From positions 44,941,820 through 45,005,819 of the forward strand of contig OZ024724.1 of NCBI GenBank assembly GCA_964016875.1: a stretch of DNA of 64,000 nt. Direction: 5' to 3'. Positions 33,232 to 45,640 of this stretch are shown in pieces. Below the pieces are notes generated by a model. It was not told where the DNA came from. It saw only the letters and a program-made list of their open reading frames with translations, and did no database searches. The first letter of the stretch is position 1. Each line of letters opens with the position of its first letter. The position numbers and the translations under genes were made by a program. This DNA comes from Fallopia convolvulus (lineage: Eukaryota; Streptophyta; Magnoliopsida; Caryophyllales; Polygonaceae).

Positions 33232-36200
33232 ATGGCTTGCCCAAACAATTTCTTCCCCCAACATCCCGACAATATGGCTGAGACCCCTCCATGGGCGACG
33301 GCAGGTCCGTCAGGATACCCTTTTGTGGTCCCGCCAGGCTGGACGTACAACGTCCCACAAAACCCATACTCGTTCCAGGGGTATGAACAGGGTGGCGCTC
33401 CTTTCAACCAGTATCCCTACTCGGGGTACGGGCAGTACCAACAGGGCCAAGCTCTCCCATATGTCTCGATCCCCTCCCAGGGGGAACCTCACTCCGAATA
33501 CGTGCCCGCGTATGTCCCGGGCTATATGTCGGGGCAGGAGGCGCCCACGAATGGATCCACCACGGAATGACCCTCCCGAGATCCGATGTAGATCTCGCGA
33601 TCCCGTTCGCGACGTGCGGAAAGGCGTGACATGGAGTTGTCCGAAACAGCGGCAAGCGCGCCACGCCCTCTGGCAAGGTCAAAGTCGAAGTCTGCTCGCC
33701 CATCCGTCGAGAGTGGATACAAGAATCCCTTCGTGCCCGAGATCCAAGAGGCACACATGCCCGAATGTTTCCATTGGCCGCAAATGGGATTTTACGACGG
33801 CACGGCCGACCCCGAAGACCACATAAAACACTACGCCGTCCAGATGAACGTCAACTCCTAAAATGACGCCATTTTCTGTCGAATCTTTCCGACCACTCTG
33901 GACAACGCGGCAATGACGTGGTTCATCAGCCTTAAGGTCGAGTCGATAGCCTCGTTTTCCCAGCTATGCGAGTCCTTCGTCGGGAACTTCAACGGCTCAA
34001 GAAAGCGCAAGAAGAACATGCGCGATCTCCGTGGCATTGAGCAGGGAGAGAACGAGAAGCTGGGTACCTTTTTTACAAGGTTCACCACCGCGGTCGCTGA
34101 GATCGCGCAAATCGACGAGGCATCGGTACGCGACATCCTCATGGGCAACCTTCTCCAGGGGGATTTCAAATGTCGCATTTTTCTCAAAAATCCGACCACA
34201 TATGAGAGCCTGTGTGCTCGGATCACGGCACAGGTCTACGCCGAGGACGCTGCCAGCCAGAGCTCGCGACCGAGGACCGACAAGGAAATCGTGACCGAGG
34301 CTAAGGGAAAAGCTAAAGTGGCTGCGCCGGCCACGAGGGACGCGTACATGACGCAAACTCACGACTGGCGTACCGATTACAAAAGCAACAACAACAACAA
34401 AAGCAACAACAATAACAGAGGCAACAACGACAATAGAAACAACAACCGTTACGACAACCGTGGTGGTGGAGGTTGGAGCTGCTTCGGCGGGAAGCCACGA
34501 GGTTACAAAGGCAAAGGTGGCCCCGCCTACAACCCAAACGAGAAAAAGCGCGCCAACATCGCGTCGGGGGCCAACCTCGTGCAGCAAGAACCAACCTGGT
34601 CCCGACCAAGCAACACAGAGCAACAAGCTCCGGCGAGGCAGTCGCGCTCCGGACAAGCCGCGGCGCCCGATGGGTACATCAACACCATCTCGGGTGGGCC
34701 CTCGCTGGCGGGTTCGAGCCAGGCAGAAAGAAAAATATACGCGAGGGCAAGTCACCATGAGCCCTCGGTATACAGCGTGACACAAACCTCACGGTCCCAC
34801 GCGGGTATGGCTTTCACGACAGAAGACGCCGAAGGACTCCATATGCCCCACTCCGACCCCCTGGTGATACACGCTCAATTGGGCTCGAAGATAGTGAAGC
34901 GAATATTGGTGGACACGGGTTCCTCCGTGGACATCATGTATTTTGGCACTTTCGAGCAGCTAGGGATCTCCGCGACATCCATGAGGCCCTACGCTGGGAA
35001 GCTCACCTCCTTCTCGGGAAATGAGGTCGATGTCGCTAGTCTCATAGACCTGTGGATGACCCTCGGTACTGGCTCGACAATGAGAACCGAGGTAATAGAG
35101 ATTACGGTGGTGCACCTGCCCTCGGCCTACAATGCAATCATCGGGAGAGTCTCCTTGATGAAATTCTAGGCGGTGGTCTCCATCTACCACCTGAAAATGA
35201 AGTTCCCCACCAGCGTAGTTGTCGGAGAAGTGAAGGGCAACCAAGAAGAGGGCCGCGTCTGCTACATGACCTCGGCTAAGCAAAAATGCTCTGTGTTCAT
35301 GGTAGAGACTTCGGGTGAAGCAGACCTCGAGGTCCGGGATTTCACAATACCCACTCCCGAGACAGAAAGAAGGGTGATTACCCCCTTTGAAAACAAATCA
35401 GAAAAGATCTACCTCGGGGGTTGCCTCACTAAGGATGCAGCAGCGTCATTGGAGGCCCTGCATGCTGGGTCCCGCGACGTGTTCGCCTGGACTGCAAAAG
35501 ATCTCCGAGGTGTGCCTCGGACCCTGGCCAAGCACTCCCTGAACATCGATGTCGCCATTCGTCCTGTGGTGCAGCGTCGAAGAAAAATGAACGAAGAAAG
35601 GGCAACCGCCGCAAATGAAGAGGTGGCCAAGCTGCTGGCCGCAGATTTCATACGCGAAGTCCAGTATCCGAAATGGCTGTCCAATGTCGTGTTCGTCAAA
35701 ACGGCCAGCGGCAAGTGGCGGATGTGTGTAGACTTCAAGGACCTCAACAAGGCATGCCCCAAAGACAGCTGCCCTCGATCGATGCACTTGTAGATTCGAC
35801 TGCTGGGCACGAGGTCTTGAGTTTCCTCGACGCCTACTCGGGGTACAACCAGATCTCGATGAATCCTCGTGACGAGGAGGAGACATCCTTTATCACCCAG
35901 CGGGGGACATACTGTTATAAGGTCATGCCGTTTGGCCTCAAGAACGCCGGGGCCACATTCCAGCGCCTCGTCGATCGGGTTTTCAAAGACCACCTGGACA
36001 GGAACGTATCTGCCTACGTTGACGACATCGTGGTACGGAGCAAGGGCCCCGAGGAGCACCTGGCTGACCTCGTCGAGGTTTTCACCACCCTCGGACACCA
36101 CCAGCTCAGCCTGAACCCCAAGAAGTGCGTTTTTGGCGTATCCTCGGAGAAGTTTTTGGGATTCATGATCAGCGAACGCGGGATCGACGTCAACCCCGCC

Positions 36201-38510
36201 AAAATAGAATCTAACCTCGCAATGAGGTCTCCTCGATCTCGTACCGAGGTACAAAGACTCAACGACGCTGTAAATTACTTGGGGCGGTTTTGCTCCCGCC
36301 TGGCAGACAAGTCCCTCCCATTCTTTGTCGCCCTCAAAAAGAATGACAAGTTCGTCTGGGACGAGAGAATCGAGACAACATTCTCCGAGTTAAAGATCTT
36401 CCTCACCAAGCTCCCCACCTTGTCACCTCCACATGCGGGCGAAGACTTGCAACTATATGTGGCGGTGAGTCCCGAGACCGTCAGCGCGGTGCTCACAAGA
36501 GAGGCCATGCACCCGGTATACTTTGTGAGTCGCGTGCTCCAGCCTGCGGAGCAAAGATACTCCCCGGTAGAGAAGATGGCGCTGGCTGTAGTGACCGCCG
36601 CAAGGCGCCTACGCCCATACTTCCACGCACATCCCATCCAGGTTCTCTCGGACCTCCCACTTCGGCAAATTCTGCATCAGCCCGCTCTCTCCGGACGTAT
36701 GACCAAGTGGGCCGTCGAGCTCTCCGAGTTCGACATCAATTATCTTCCGAGAACCGCGATGAAGGGACAAGCCCTCGCCGACTTTATGGTGGAGGTCACC
36801 TTTCCCGAGAAAGACACAAGCTCGGACGAATGGAAAGTGTTCGTTGATGGCTCACGATGTGACGCCGGTGGCGGGGTCGGGGTGTTCCTCGCTGGCCCCT
36901 CAATCGAGACGGAGTATGCTCTCAACTTCGCCTTTGATGCCACCAACAACGACGCCGAGTATAAGGCCATGATCGCCGGGATCGAGATGGCGCTACTTAA
37001 CGGAGCCCGCAAAATCAGGGTCTACACAGATTCCGAATTGGTGGCACGACAACTCAACGGCCAATACGACACCAGGACAGGTTTTCTGCCCGCCTACCGA
37101 GCAAAAGTCAAGGCCTTGGTTTCATGCCTAGAGACCTTCGCGGTGGAGTCAATCCCGCGGACCTCAAACACAAAGGCGGATGCCCTCGCCAGGTTAGGCT
37201 CCGCGCTTTCCTTGGATGTGGGGAACCGCGTAATGGTGGAGAGAAAGCTCTCACGAAGCGTCGATAGCGAGGTCATGTCCATAAGGACCGAGGACTGGAG
37301 GGTCCCGGTAACGAGGTACATACAAAGCGGCATCCTCCCAGAGGACCCCGCGCTGGCCAGAAAACTAAAAATGCAAGTTGCCCGCTACTGCGTCGTCGAC
37401 GACCAGCTTTATCGTCGGGGCTATGCTGAACCCAACCTGCTGTACATACCGCCCGAGACCACGGACCACGTCCTCTACGAGGATCACGAGGGAGTTTGTG
37501 GAGGACACCCGGGGTGGAGGTCTTTGGCACACAAAATCGTCCATTTGGGGTACTTCTGGCCCACTCTCCGACAAGACGCAAGAGGTTACGTCCAAAAATG
37601 CGTCGGATGCCAAAAACACGGGAACGTCCAGCACACCCCGACGGCTCCCCTCCGCAGCATTCACGCGCCATGCCCATTCGCAATGTGGGGAATGGACATT
37701 TTAGGCCCTTTTCCTAAAGCTGCTGGCCAAGTGCAATACATTTTGGTCATCGTGGACTACTTCACGAAGTGGATCGAAGCACAGGCAATGGCAAAAATCA
37801 CTGGGGCAAAGGTCTGCGAATTCCTATGGAAGAACCTCGTCTGCCGTTTCGGTGTCCCCATGACAATCATGACCGACCATGGCCCCCAATTCGACTGCGA
37901 AGAAACTCGGACTTTCTGCTCTGAGCTGGGCATCGACCTCAAATTTTCCTCCGTGGCTCATCCCCAGTCCAATGGCCAGGTAGAAAACGTTAATTCCCGC
38001 ATCTTGACAGACCTCAAAAAGCGCCTGGGCATGGCACAGGGCCGCTGGGCCGAATTACTCCCACTCGTCCTCTGGACGTATCGCACGACCTCGCGCCGCG
38101 CAACGGGCGAGACCCCCTTCGCTCTTACCTACAGGGCGGAAACCCTCGTTCCCGTAGAAACCCTAATTCCATCAGCAAGGGTGTACAACTTCGACGAAAA
38201 AGAAAACGAGGCCAACCTCAAGGTCGAACTGCAGTTCTGAGATGAAATCCGCGAGGTAGCGGACCTGCGCTCTAGAGAATACAAGCGACGTGTCGCCGTG
38301 TATCACGACAAGAAGGTCAGACCTCGCATCTTGGCCACGGGAAACCTCGTGCTAAGACGCACCGAAGGGGGAAAATTGGACCCTAACTGGGAAGGACCCT
38401 ACATCCTCGGAGAAGAAGTCGCGCCCGGGGCTTTTAAACTCAGGGATGACGAGGGGCGCACACTGAGCAAAACGTGGAACGTCGCGCGACTCAAAAAATA
38501 TTACATGTAG
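33232..38510 (+). pseudogene. Tat gag-pol polyprotein (gag, protease, RT, two RNase H, integrase), broken
   Basis: Gag spans about 33232-34650 with an N/R-rich basic tail. The protease motif LVDTGSSVD is near 34908. RT spans about 35640-36200, with FLDAYSGYNQI and YVDDIVV. A Ty3-type RNase H covers about 36430-36790, followed by a second, archaeal-like RNase H (DGSRCDAGGGVG, YTDSELV; 36845-37190), the Tat signature. Integrase has an HHCC finger (about 37485-37620) and catalytic D, D, E in WGMDILGP, MTDHGPQFD and SNGQVENVN. The C-terminal segment is 38241-38510. Lesions: stops at 33568, 33589, 33859, 35167 and 38238, and a frameshift near 35775 in RT where a few bases (1 mod 3) are lost. Start chosen at 33232, 64 bp after the primer-binding site. 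Confidence 0.88.
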
Positions 38511-38587
38511 AAACTCGAAACCCCGTTGTTCCTCACAGTTGGTAAATAAAGGATTGCAGGCTTTTCTAAAAACGCTCCCTCCATGAA

Positions 38588-39788
38588 AAGTTCCACCCCT
38601 CGCTTCCCGCTTGAGGTTGGAGAATCTCGTTTGGAAGAAGTTCCACCCCTCGCTTCCCGCTTGGGGTAGGAGAATCTCGTTTCAAAAAGAAAAAAGAAAA
38701 AATTCCACCCCTCGCTTCCCGCTTGGGGTTGGAGAATCTCGTTGAAAAGGTCCACCCCTCGCTTCCCGCTTGGGGTTGGAGAATCTCGTTTGAAAAAAAA
38801 CTCCACCCCTCGCTTCCCGCTTGGGGTTGGAGAATCTCGTTGAAAGAAGTTCCACCCCTCGCTCGACGCTTGGGGTTAGAGAATCTCGTTGAAAAGTTCC
38901 ACCCCTCGCTTCCCGCTTGGGGTTGGAGAATCTCGTTGGAAGAAGTTCCACCCCCCGCTTCCCGCTTGGGGTTGGAGAATCTCGTTGAAAAGGTCCACCC
39001 CTCGCTCCCCGCTTGGGGTAGGAGAATCTCGTTGAAAAGGTTCACCCCTCGCTTCCAGCTTGGGGTTGGAGAATCTCGTTGAAAAGTTCCACCCCTCGCT
39101 TCCCGCTTGGGGTTGGAGAATCTCGTTGGAAGAAGTTCCACCCCCCGCTTCCCGCTTGGGGTTGGAGAATCTCGTTGAAAAGGTCCACCCCTCGCTCCCC
39201 GCTTGGGGTAGGAGAATCTCGTTGAAAAGGTTCACCCCTCGCTTCCAGCTTGGGGTTGGAGAATCTCGTTGAAAAGTTCCACCCCTCGCTTCCCGCTTGG
39301 GGTTGGAAAATCTCGTTGGAAGTAGTTCCACCCCCCGCTTCCCGCTTGGGGTTGGAGAATTTCGCTGAAAAGGTCCACCCCCTCGCTTCCCGCTTAGGGT
39401 AGGAGAATCTCGTTGAAAAGGTTCACCCCTCGCTTCCAGCTTGGGGTTTGAGAATCTCGTTGAAAGAAGGTCCACCCCTCGCTTCCCGCTTGGGGCTGGA
39501 GAATCTCGTTGAAAGAAGTTCCACCCCTCGCTTCCCGCTTGGGGTTGGAGAATCTCGTTTGGAAGAAGTTCCACCCCTCGCTTCCCGCTTGGGGTTGGAG
39601 AATCTCGTTGAAAAGGTCCACCACTCGCTTCCCGCTTGGGGTTGGAGAATCTCGTTTGAAAAAAAATTCTAGCCCTCGCTTCACGCTTGGGGTTGGAGAA
39701 TCTCGTTAAGAAGGTCCACCCCTCGCTTCACGCTTGGGGTTGGAGAATCTCGTTGAAAAGTTCCACCCCTCGCTTCCTGTTTGGGATA
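38588..39788 (+). repeat. 48-bp minisatellite, about 24 copies, in the Tat 3' region
   Basis: Units of 46-52 bp share CCCCTCGCTTCCCGCTTGGG and GAGAATCTCGTT. Four-unit higher-order repeats of 190 bp are visible: 38891-39080 and 39081-39270 are identical, and a third copy from 39271 is slightly diverged. Open frames on both strands are a by-product of a unit length near a multiple of three. Confidence 0.93.
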
Positions 39789-40045
39789 CGAACGAGGTTC
39801 GTGGACCCCTTAAGACGCCAGGATTCGCGGACGGCTATTTTTAGGTTGGAACGAACTTCCAGAACAACGAGGTCCGAACAGAGGCTCACGACCTCGTCGC
39901 AGGACTACAACGCCCGGTGTGGTCCGAGCCCCACAAAAGATGTGACACTCGAACCATGGGGTTGGACGGTACGCAAGGAAATCAAACAAACAAACGAACA
40001 AGCATAGGAAAAGAAAATAACACAAGACATAGAGAAGAGGATGTT

Positions 40046-40136
40046 TTGATTACAGGCCCCGTAGGGTCACCCAAACAAAAAAAAAAAGAAAAAAGAAAGA
40101 GATGTTTTAATTACAGACCCCGTGGGGCCACCAAAC
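40046..40136. repeat. Short direct repeat downstream of the antisense gene
   Basis: Two copies of an approximately 38-bp phrase containing CCCCGTnGGGnCA and TGTAAT (minus) lie just beyond the antisense stop. They are a possible 3'UTR or polyadenylation region. Confidence 0.5.
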
Positions 40137-40149
40137 AAAGAAGAGGTCT

Positions 40150-42859
40150 TCATTTCTTTAAGTCTTCAGCCTCAGGACCGGTAAGATCAATGGTTCCGCC
40201 CTTGGAGGTTTCAGCAGGGGCAGCGGAGGCTTCAGCAGGGGCGGCGGAGGCAAGAGGCGCGGGCGCTTCGGTCATGGGATGAGGTCCCGTGGAGGTCAAC
40301 TTCGGTTTCTCTCTAGTAAGCTCCACCTCGGGGGACGCGGTGCTGGACACGGTCCCGTCCTCGTTGAGGAAGAACTCGCATTCCCCCTCGGGATCCTCCG
40401 ACCCCAGCTCCCCCATGGTTTCATTATAGTTGGGGTTGAAAAAGACAATCTGGGGGTCGAGGTGCCCATACTTGGCCACCGCCTGTTTGATGCCCATGCG
40501 AACCGCCTGGTGGAACATTTTCCTCACGCTCTCCACCAGTTCCGCCTTGTACTCCTCCGAGTCCACATACCTAGGACCCACGTTAACAACCTCCTCGTTG
40601 AGCTCAACAATACGCCCCTCGAGGCGCCGGATTTCCTCCTCGGCCTTCAGAAACTCCGCTTCCTTCGCCTTGAAGAATTCATGTTCAGCGGAGAGCTTGC
40701 CCCGAAGCCCCTCAACCTCGCCCCGCATAATAGAGGCCTCTTCCTTCGCCCTTTTTACCTTGTCCTTCGCCGCCTTTACCTCCTCCCTCGCAGCGGCCTC
40801 CGCGGCCTCGACCCGCTTCTGGGCCGCGGCCTCCGCGGCCTTGGACCTTTCCGCGACCTCGGCCAGCTCTTTGGCCTGTCGCTCACACACCTCGCTGCGG
40901 CTTCGAAGCGCCACTTCCATCTTATCCATCCTCGAGTGGGCGAGGGCGATACGACTCCGGTTGTAATTATCAAAAAAGGTGTGCTGCAAATTCACAGGAG
41001 GGTGAGAAAAGATACAAAAAAGAGACAGCAATTAAACACACAAAAACAGAAAAGCTTACCATGGCCGAGTACCGAGCGCCCTCGTCGTTAAGCGCCGCCT
41101 CGGTGAGGTTGTTGGCCCACGCGACCTCCTCCTTGTAATCCCCCCGGGCCCAATCCAACGGGACCCCTCTGATAGGTCCAGGGCAGTGAAACCTGGCAGG
41201 ATGGGGGCCGACGTCCCCATGACTTCGCCCCTCGAAGTCAAAGGCAGGGATGAGTTCCAGATCCCGCGAGCCTCGTTGATGGTCGCCCGACCGGGATTTC
41301 TTCTTCTTCTCCGCGGGGGAAGACCCCGCTTCCTTCCTTTTCTGCCCGGCCTTGTCGTCAGACGCCCGAGTTGGATGGGAGGGCACCTTCGCGGTGGCCC
41401 CTTTCGACGGAACCACCTCGGGCCTTTTTTCCCCTTGGGGCCCCGCGACGTCCCACTACGACGCCCTCGCGACGTTCCCCTTGGGAAGGGCTCCCCCTGT
41501 CGCGGCCGTTGGCGGAACAGGTCCCGGCTGCGTTGTGCCTGTCCTCGCCTGCGAGCTCGGCTCGTTAATTGAAATCCCCTTGAGAACCCGGGGATCAGGG
41601 GTTTTGGAACTAGAGGTCAAAGGCTGTTTCCCCTTCGACATCGCGGTAAGAGCGTGCAGAAAATCCACTGTCAAGAAAGAAGGGGTAAAAAAGAAAAAGC
41701 AGGTTAAGACGATGTCAGAAACAAATGTAACGAGGTTTATAACCTCGTAACCTTACGAGGAAAAAGAAAACAATCAGAGAAATAATAATAATAAAATACC
41801 CTCTCCACCCTCGCGAGGAGGGAAACTGAGGCTCAGCCCGGCCCGCTCAAGCCAGTCCTGAGAAAGGTAACGCTCGTATGGCGCCTGGTACGATGTGGCG
41901 TACCGAGCCTTGAGTGCCTGGAACTCAGCGACCTTGTACGGACACACGCATCTCTCGTAGTTACCCGGTGCCACAGGGAAATTAAGGTATCTCCCGCTGA
42001 GGTCTCGGACCAAAAACCATTTAGGTTTCCACGTCCCGACGTTCGACTGGGTCGTGATGATTTTGACATTCGACGTGCTGAGGTTAACCAGGGAACATCG
42101 AGGTTCTCTCCTCGCCAAGACTAACGCCGACATATCGTTGAGGTTCGGCTCGTCCAGAAGCTCACGGCTTCGAATTGTGTAGGCACACAACAACCGCCAG
42201 GCATTCGGGAACAACTGGGCGGGGCAGACGGCCATGGCCCACAAGAAATCAACGATGTGCTGGGCCAGGGGCAGCCTAAAGCCCGCTTGGAGACTGACGA
42301 GGTGCACGACCGCACACCCCTCGTAGGACGCCAAGGGTCGCCCCTCCTCCTCTGGCAGTGCCAGCTCGACTCCCTCGGGCTAGGGGAAGTCTTTAGCTAT
42401 GTCCGCGAGGTCGTCCAGCTTCAGATCGGTGGCCACCCCCTAGGACAGATAGGCCTCGGGAGTGCTCGGGATCATGGGAATCCGTTCTTTGAGGACGACA
42501 GGAGTGTCGGACACGGCGTCGGTAATATAGGCCTCAGGGAAGCTCGATGGCACATACGCAGTCGAGGCTGAGGCAATTGCCGCGTCCAACCTCGCCTCGA
42601 CCACGGCGGCGATCACATCAGGAGAAGAAGAGGAAGCCATTTCAACACCAGAATATATGCGCAGACGGGGGAAATACGAATTGATCGAAACAGCGGAGTC
42701 ACTGGATGAGGGCTCGCTGAAGACCAACGAAGGGGAAATTGGGTTCTGAGAGTCACTAGGCTCTACACTTCCTACAGATTCGGAGACCTCCTGATAGAAA
42801 TTCTCTTGAAAATTAAAGACAAAGCCGGGCGGTGGGCTCGTAGAGGCTCTCCTAGGCAT
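40150..42859 (-). pseudogene. Spliced antisense gene of the Tat element (putative gypsy-type transposon / Transposase_28-like protein)
   Basis: Three coding exons on the minus strand: 42859-41800, 41667-41060 and 40983-40150. Introns are GT-AG with phases 1 and 0, giving 834 codons with the stop. Exon 1 carries the plant domain known as 'putative gypsy type transposon': GFRLPLAQHIVDFLWAMAV, then PAQLFPNAWRLLCAY. Exon 2 is basic (KKKKSRSGD near 41290). Exon 3 is a long Ala/Glu/Lys coiled coil (about 40960-40590) with a conserved-looking VAKYGHLDPQ region and an acidic C-terminus. Three in-frame TAG codons (near 42425, 42380 and 41460) disable it. The gene opposes gag-pol, as in the antisense ORFs described for Tat-lineage elements. 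Its function is unknown. Confidence 0.78.
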
Positions 42860-42894
42860 GAAAAGACAACGTCCAAGCCGCGAAAAGCTAGCAC

Positions 42895-43913
42895 CTGGAA
42901 AAGAAAAGGTCAGTAAGACACTAAAGGCAAGGCAACCAAAGAGAAAAACACGAGATCATGACCCCGTGAAAGAAGGAAGAACGAGGTCAAGCCCGAGATC
43001 GAAGAACGAGATCATGACCCCGGGAAAGAAGGAAGGACGAGGTCGAGCCCGAGATCAAAGCACAAAGATCATAACCTCGAAAAGAAAAGAGCACGAGTTC
43101 ATAACCTCGAAAAGGAAAAAGCACGAGTTCATAACCTCGGGAGAAAATGGGCACGAGGTCGCAACCTCGGGGGACAAAGCAACGCGAGGTCGTAGAGGAA
43201 AAGGCCACGTGGCATCCTACAAGCTACTCTGACAGGATAGGACGGCAAAGAAGAATTTGAAGCGCCAAAAGAAAGGAAAGAAAAAGAAGGACAACCAACG
43301 GTGGAAGCCAACGGTGGAAGCCAGCGGTGGAAGCCCAAACGTCCCGTCAATCAGACATCATGACGTTTGGGCTCCCGAGGGTTTTCGAAATTCGAAAAGT
43401 GGTGGGCGGAGAAGCGGAAGTTTAACCGCCACCCAAAAAAAAAGAGAGAAAAGCAATAAAACCAAAAACCCAGCGGTACCCTCACGGCGGCGACCGCCCC
43501 TCACCACCGTCTCACCACCGTCTCACCGCCGCAACACCGCCCCCGAAGCGTAACACAAAAAAGAAAAGCAGAACGAAAAAAAAGGGGAGGAGAAGAAAAA
43601 CCAAGAGGAAACGAGGGCACTACAGAGCAAGAACCACCCCCAACACCGCCGCGCCGCCAACAAAGAAGCACCCAGGAATCACCAACACCCACCTAGATGC
43701 AAAACGATACAAGGAAAGAACAAAGAAAAATGACAAGGGTAAACGCCAAAAAACACACACAACCCTGCCACCGCCGCTTCGCCACCGTGACACCGGCACG
43801 AAACACCGGGCAACACACTGTCGCCCTTACAAAACACGGGGCAAAAAGCGAACAAAGGAAGAATCAAAGGCAAAAAATACCAAAAGAGAGGAGGAAGAAG
43901 ATCAAGAACTTAC
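42895..43913 (-). other. Predicted 5'UTR intron of the antisense gene
   Basis: Consensus donor CAG|GTAAGT (GT at 43913-43912) and acceptor TTTTCCAG (AG at 42896-42895), 35 bp before the ATG. The 1019-bp interval has no recognised gene. It holds short repeats with ATAACCTCG and GAGTTCATAACCTCG (42950-43195) and CGGTGGAAGCC units (43300-43335). Confidence 0.55.
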
Positions 43914-44079
43914 CTGTTTAAGGTCAGCAAACGAGAGGCGGTGGCGCAACTGGCGAACGACAAAAAGCTCGTCGGAAACAGTCTGGAGAAACCGCTCAAA
44001 AGAACCGAAGAGATAAAGAGAGAGAAGGAGCGAAAATATTGGAAAGAGAAGATGAGGGGGAGGCGTGTGAGATACGCCC

Positions 44080-44088
44080 TTATAAAGA
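44080..44088 (-). promoter_or_regulatory. TATA-like box of the antisense gene
   Basis: TTTATAAGG on the minus strand is followed by a CT-rich leader (44060-43914) that ends at the predicted donor site. Position and composition fit a plant polymerase II core promoter. Confidence 0.45.
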
Positions 44089-44351
44089 GCAGATTTGAGC
44101 CTCCCCCACTCCCGAAAGGCTTTTTAAGCCTGTCTCACCTGGATGGCCCACTAAGCAAGGTATGGCGAAAAGGCCCAAGAATCTTCATCCGCGCAGAACA
44201 AGACGAACACCTAAGTACAGAGCCTCACACCTCGCAAAGCGCCCTCCCAACCTCGAGAACTTCATAACCTCTAAAAACACCCCGCATCTCGCGGATCCAG
44301 GGAACTTATGCCCTGCGGCCCTCGGGGCGAGGCCCCCAGGCCATGGGGTTG

Positions 44352-45121
44352 TGATGATGTCCAAAACAGTAAAAGCAAAAAGTGGGCCCAGAGGGACCCC
44401 CATAGGCAATTTAGGCACCCACGTCCATGCCCGATTATTTAAAAACAAAACTCCCAACGGATGTGAGGTCTCTCAACATTCCGGGACGAGGTCTCGACCT
44501 CGTCACCGACTCTACTAATACACCCGCCCGCTCGAACCAATCACAAGCGACCTCACTCCCGAACCAATCACCAGAAACCTCACTCCCAAACCAATCACAA
44601 GTGACCTCACTCGTGGACCAATCAAAAACCCTTATTTCGGGCATCCCACATCGAACATTGGCCTAAACTTGGCCCCACAATTCTCTATAAATAGAGAAGA
44701 ACCTCGTAGGAAGAAGAGGTCGAAAAACCACTTGAACTCAAGAAATCTCTTGCTTGTTAAAGATCGACGTGATAGGAACATCGTCAAAAGACCTCGCTAC
44801 AGACAGGAGAAACCCACAAAAAGACCCCAAAGTCGCGCAGGGACCTCGTTCACGCCTAAAACCTCAATACAGAAACTCACAAAACTCTCTACATCATACT
44901 CTCAAATCTACCTCGCCCTGGAATCGACCTCGCAACATTTAGGTGCGATCTCGGAACCTTGTAGGAGGTCTAGGTGTGATTCTCAAAGTTGTACATCAAC
45001 CTCGTAGGTTTGTAACCTCGCTACCACGGAAAAATCATAAATAAAGGAGCAAGTGTTTGCACTCAAATATAATAATCTTGTTTCTTGTCTCGTAGCGTAG
45101 CTGTTATTTTGGGTTTCATCA
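44352..45121 (+). repeat. 3' LTR of the Tat element (770 bp)
   Basis: Inverted ends TGATGA/TCATCA. It has a TATA box CTATAAATAG near 44687 and a preceding purine-rich CCATGGGGTTG. It is followed by CAAGG; the partner duplication on the left is lost. Confidence 0.88.
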
Positions 45122-45451
45122 CAAGGTTCTTATCAAAACATGATTCCTATGGGCATAGGATAGGAACCTTGTTTTGATAAAAAAAAATTCTAATTTCCTT
45201 TATTTAAAGTCTTTATTTTTATAAGGATTATATTTGTACATTTTATTTTAGGATTTTAGTTTATAAAAGTATGTTTAAAAATCTTACTTATTAATATGAT
45301 TTTTCATGTGCAAATTGTAAACACAAATTCTAAAGAAGTCTATTTATGATATGATAATTTGTAGGATTTCGCACCAATAGTAGTGTAAACGATAACAATA
45401 GAACCAATGAAGGGGAGAAGGGCTGATGGCCAGGGGTGAAGGAGATATGAC

Positions 45452-45488
<37 letters not shown>

Positions 45489-45640
45489 GGATTTCAATAT
45501 TTTCTTTTTTGATTGATTGATACCCTATAGCAATTCAATAAAGGCGACATGGGAAAGAACCGTAAAGAAAACCCATGAAGGAGTTTACAAAACTCTATTT
45601 AAAATATATTACATTAATAAAATACTAATAGTACCGTATC
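45122..45640. other. Gene-free spacer with hairpin and (GA)n
   Basis: An imperfect palindrome at 45132-45177 has nested arms ATCAAAAC/GTTTTGAT and CCTATG/CATAGG. A pure GA microsatellite of about 14 units lies at 45456-45484. No gene is recognised. Confidence 0.7.

Larger units (their letters stand above)
32409..45121 (+). mobile_element. Tat-lineage Ty3/gypsy retrotransposon, nearly complete
   Basis: 5' LTR 32409-33148 (first about 40 bp missing), primer-binding site TGGCGTCGTCTGTGGGAA (33150-33167), gag-pol (33232-38510), a 48-bp minisatellite (38588-39788), a spliced antisense gene (42859-40150), and a 3' LTR 44352-45121 (TGATGATGTCC...TTTCATCA). The LTRs differ at about 18 of 730 aligned positions by eye (about 2.5%). 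The second RNase H domain and the long 3' region with tandem repeats are Tat hallmarks. All coding regions carry stops, so the element is dead but young. Confidence 0.88.

Noticed and set aside
38501..39709. Long open frames on both strands through the minisatellite (up to 232 codons)
   Set aside because: The unit length near 48 bp keeps all frames open; the peptides are pure repeat translation.
38588..39788. CRISPR-like regular repeats
   Set aside because: The 'spacers' are repeats too, the genome is a plant's, and the array lies in a Tat 3' region: an ordinary minisatellite.
40279..41091. Plus-strand 270-codon frame opposite the antisense gene
   Set aside because: The minus-strand reading has matched splice sites, a coiled coil and a known domain; the plus frame is its complement.
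45121..45177. A MITE starting at the hairpin beside the Tat LTR
   Set aside because: The inverted arms are short and nested, with no target duplication; I describe it only as a palindrome.
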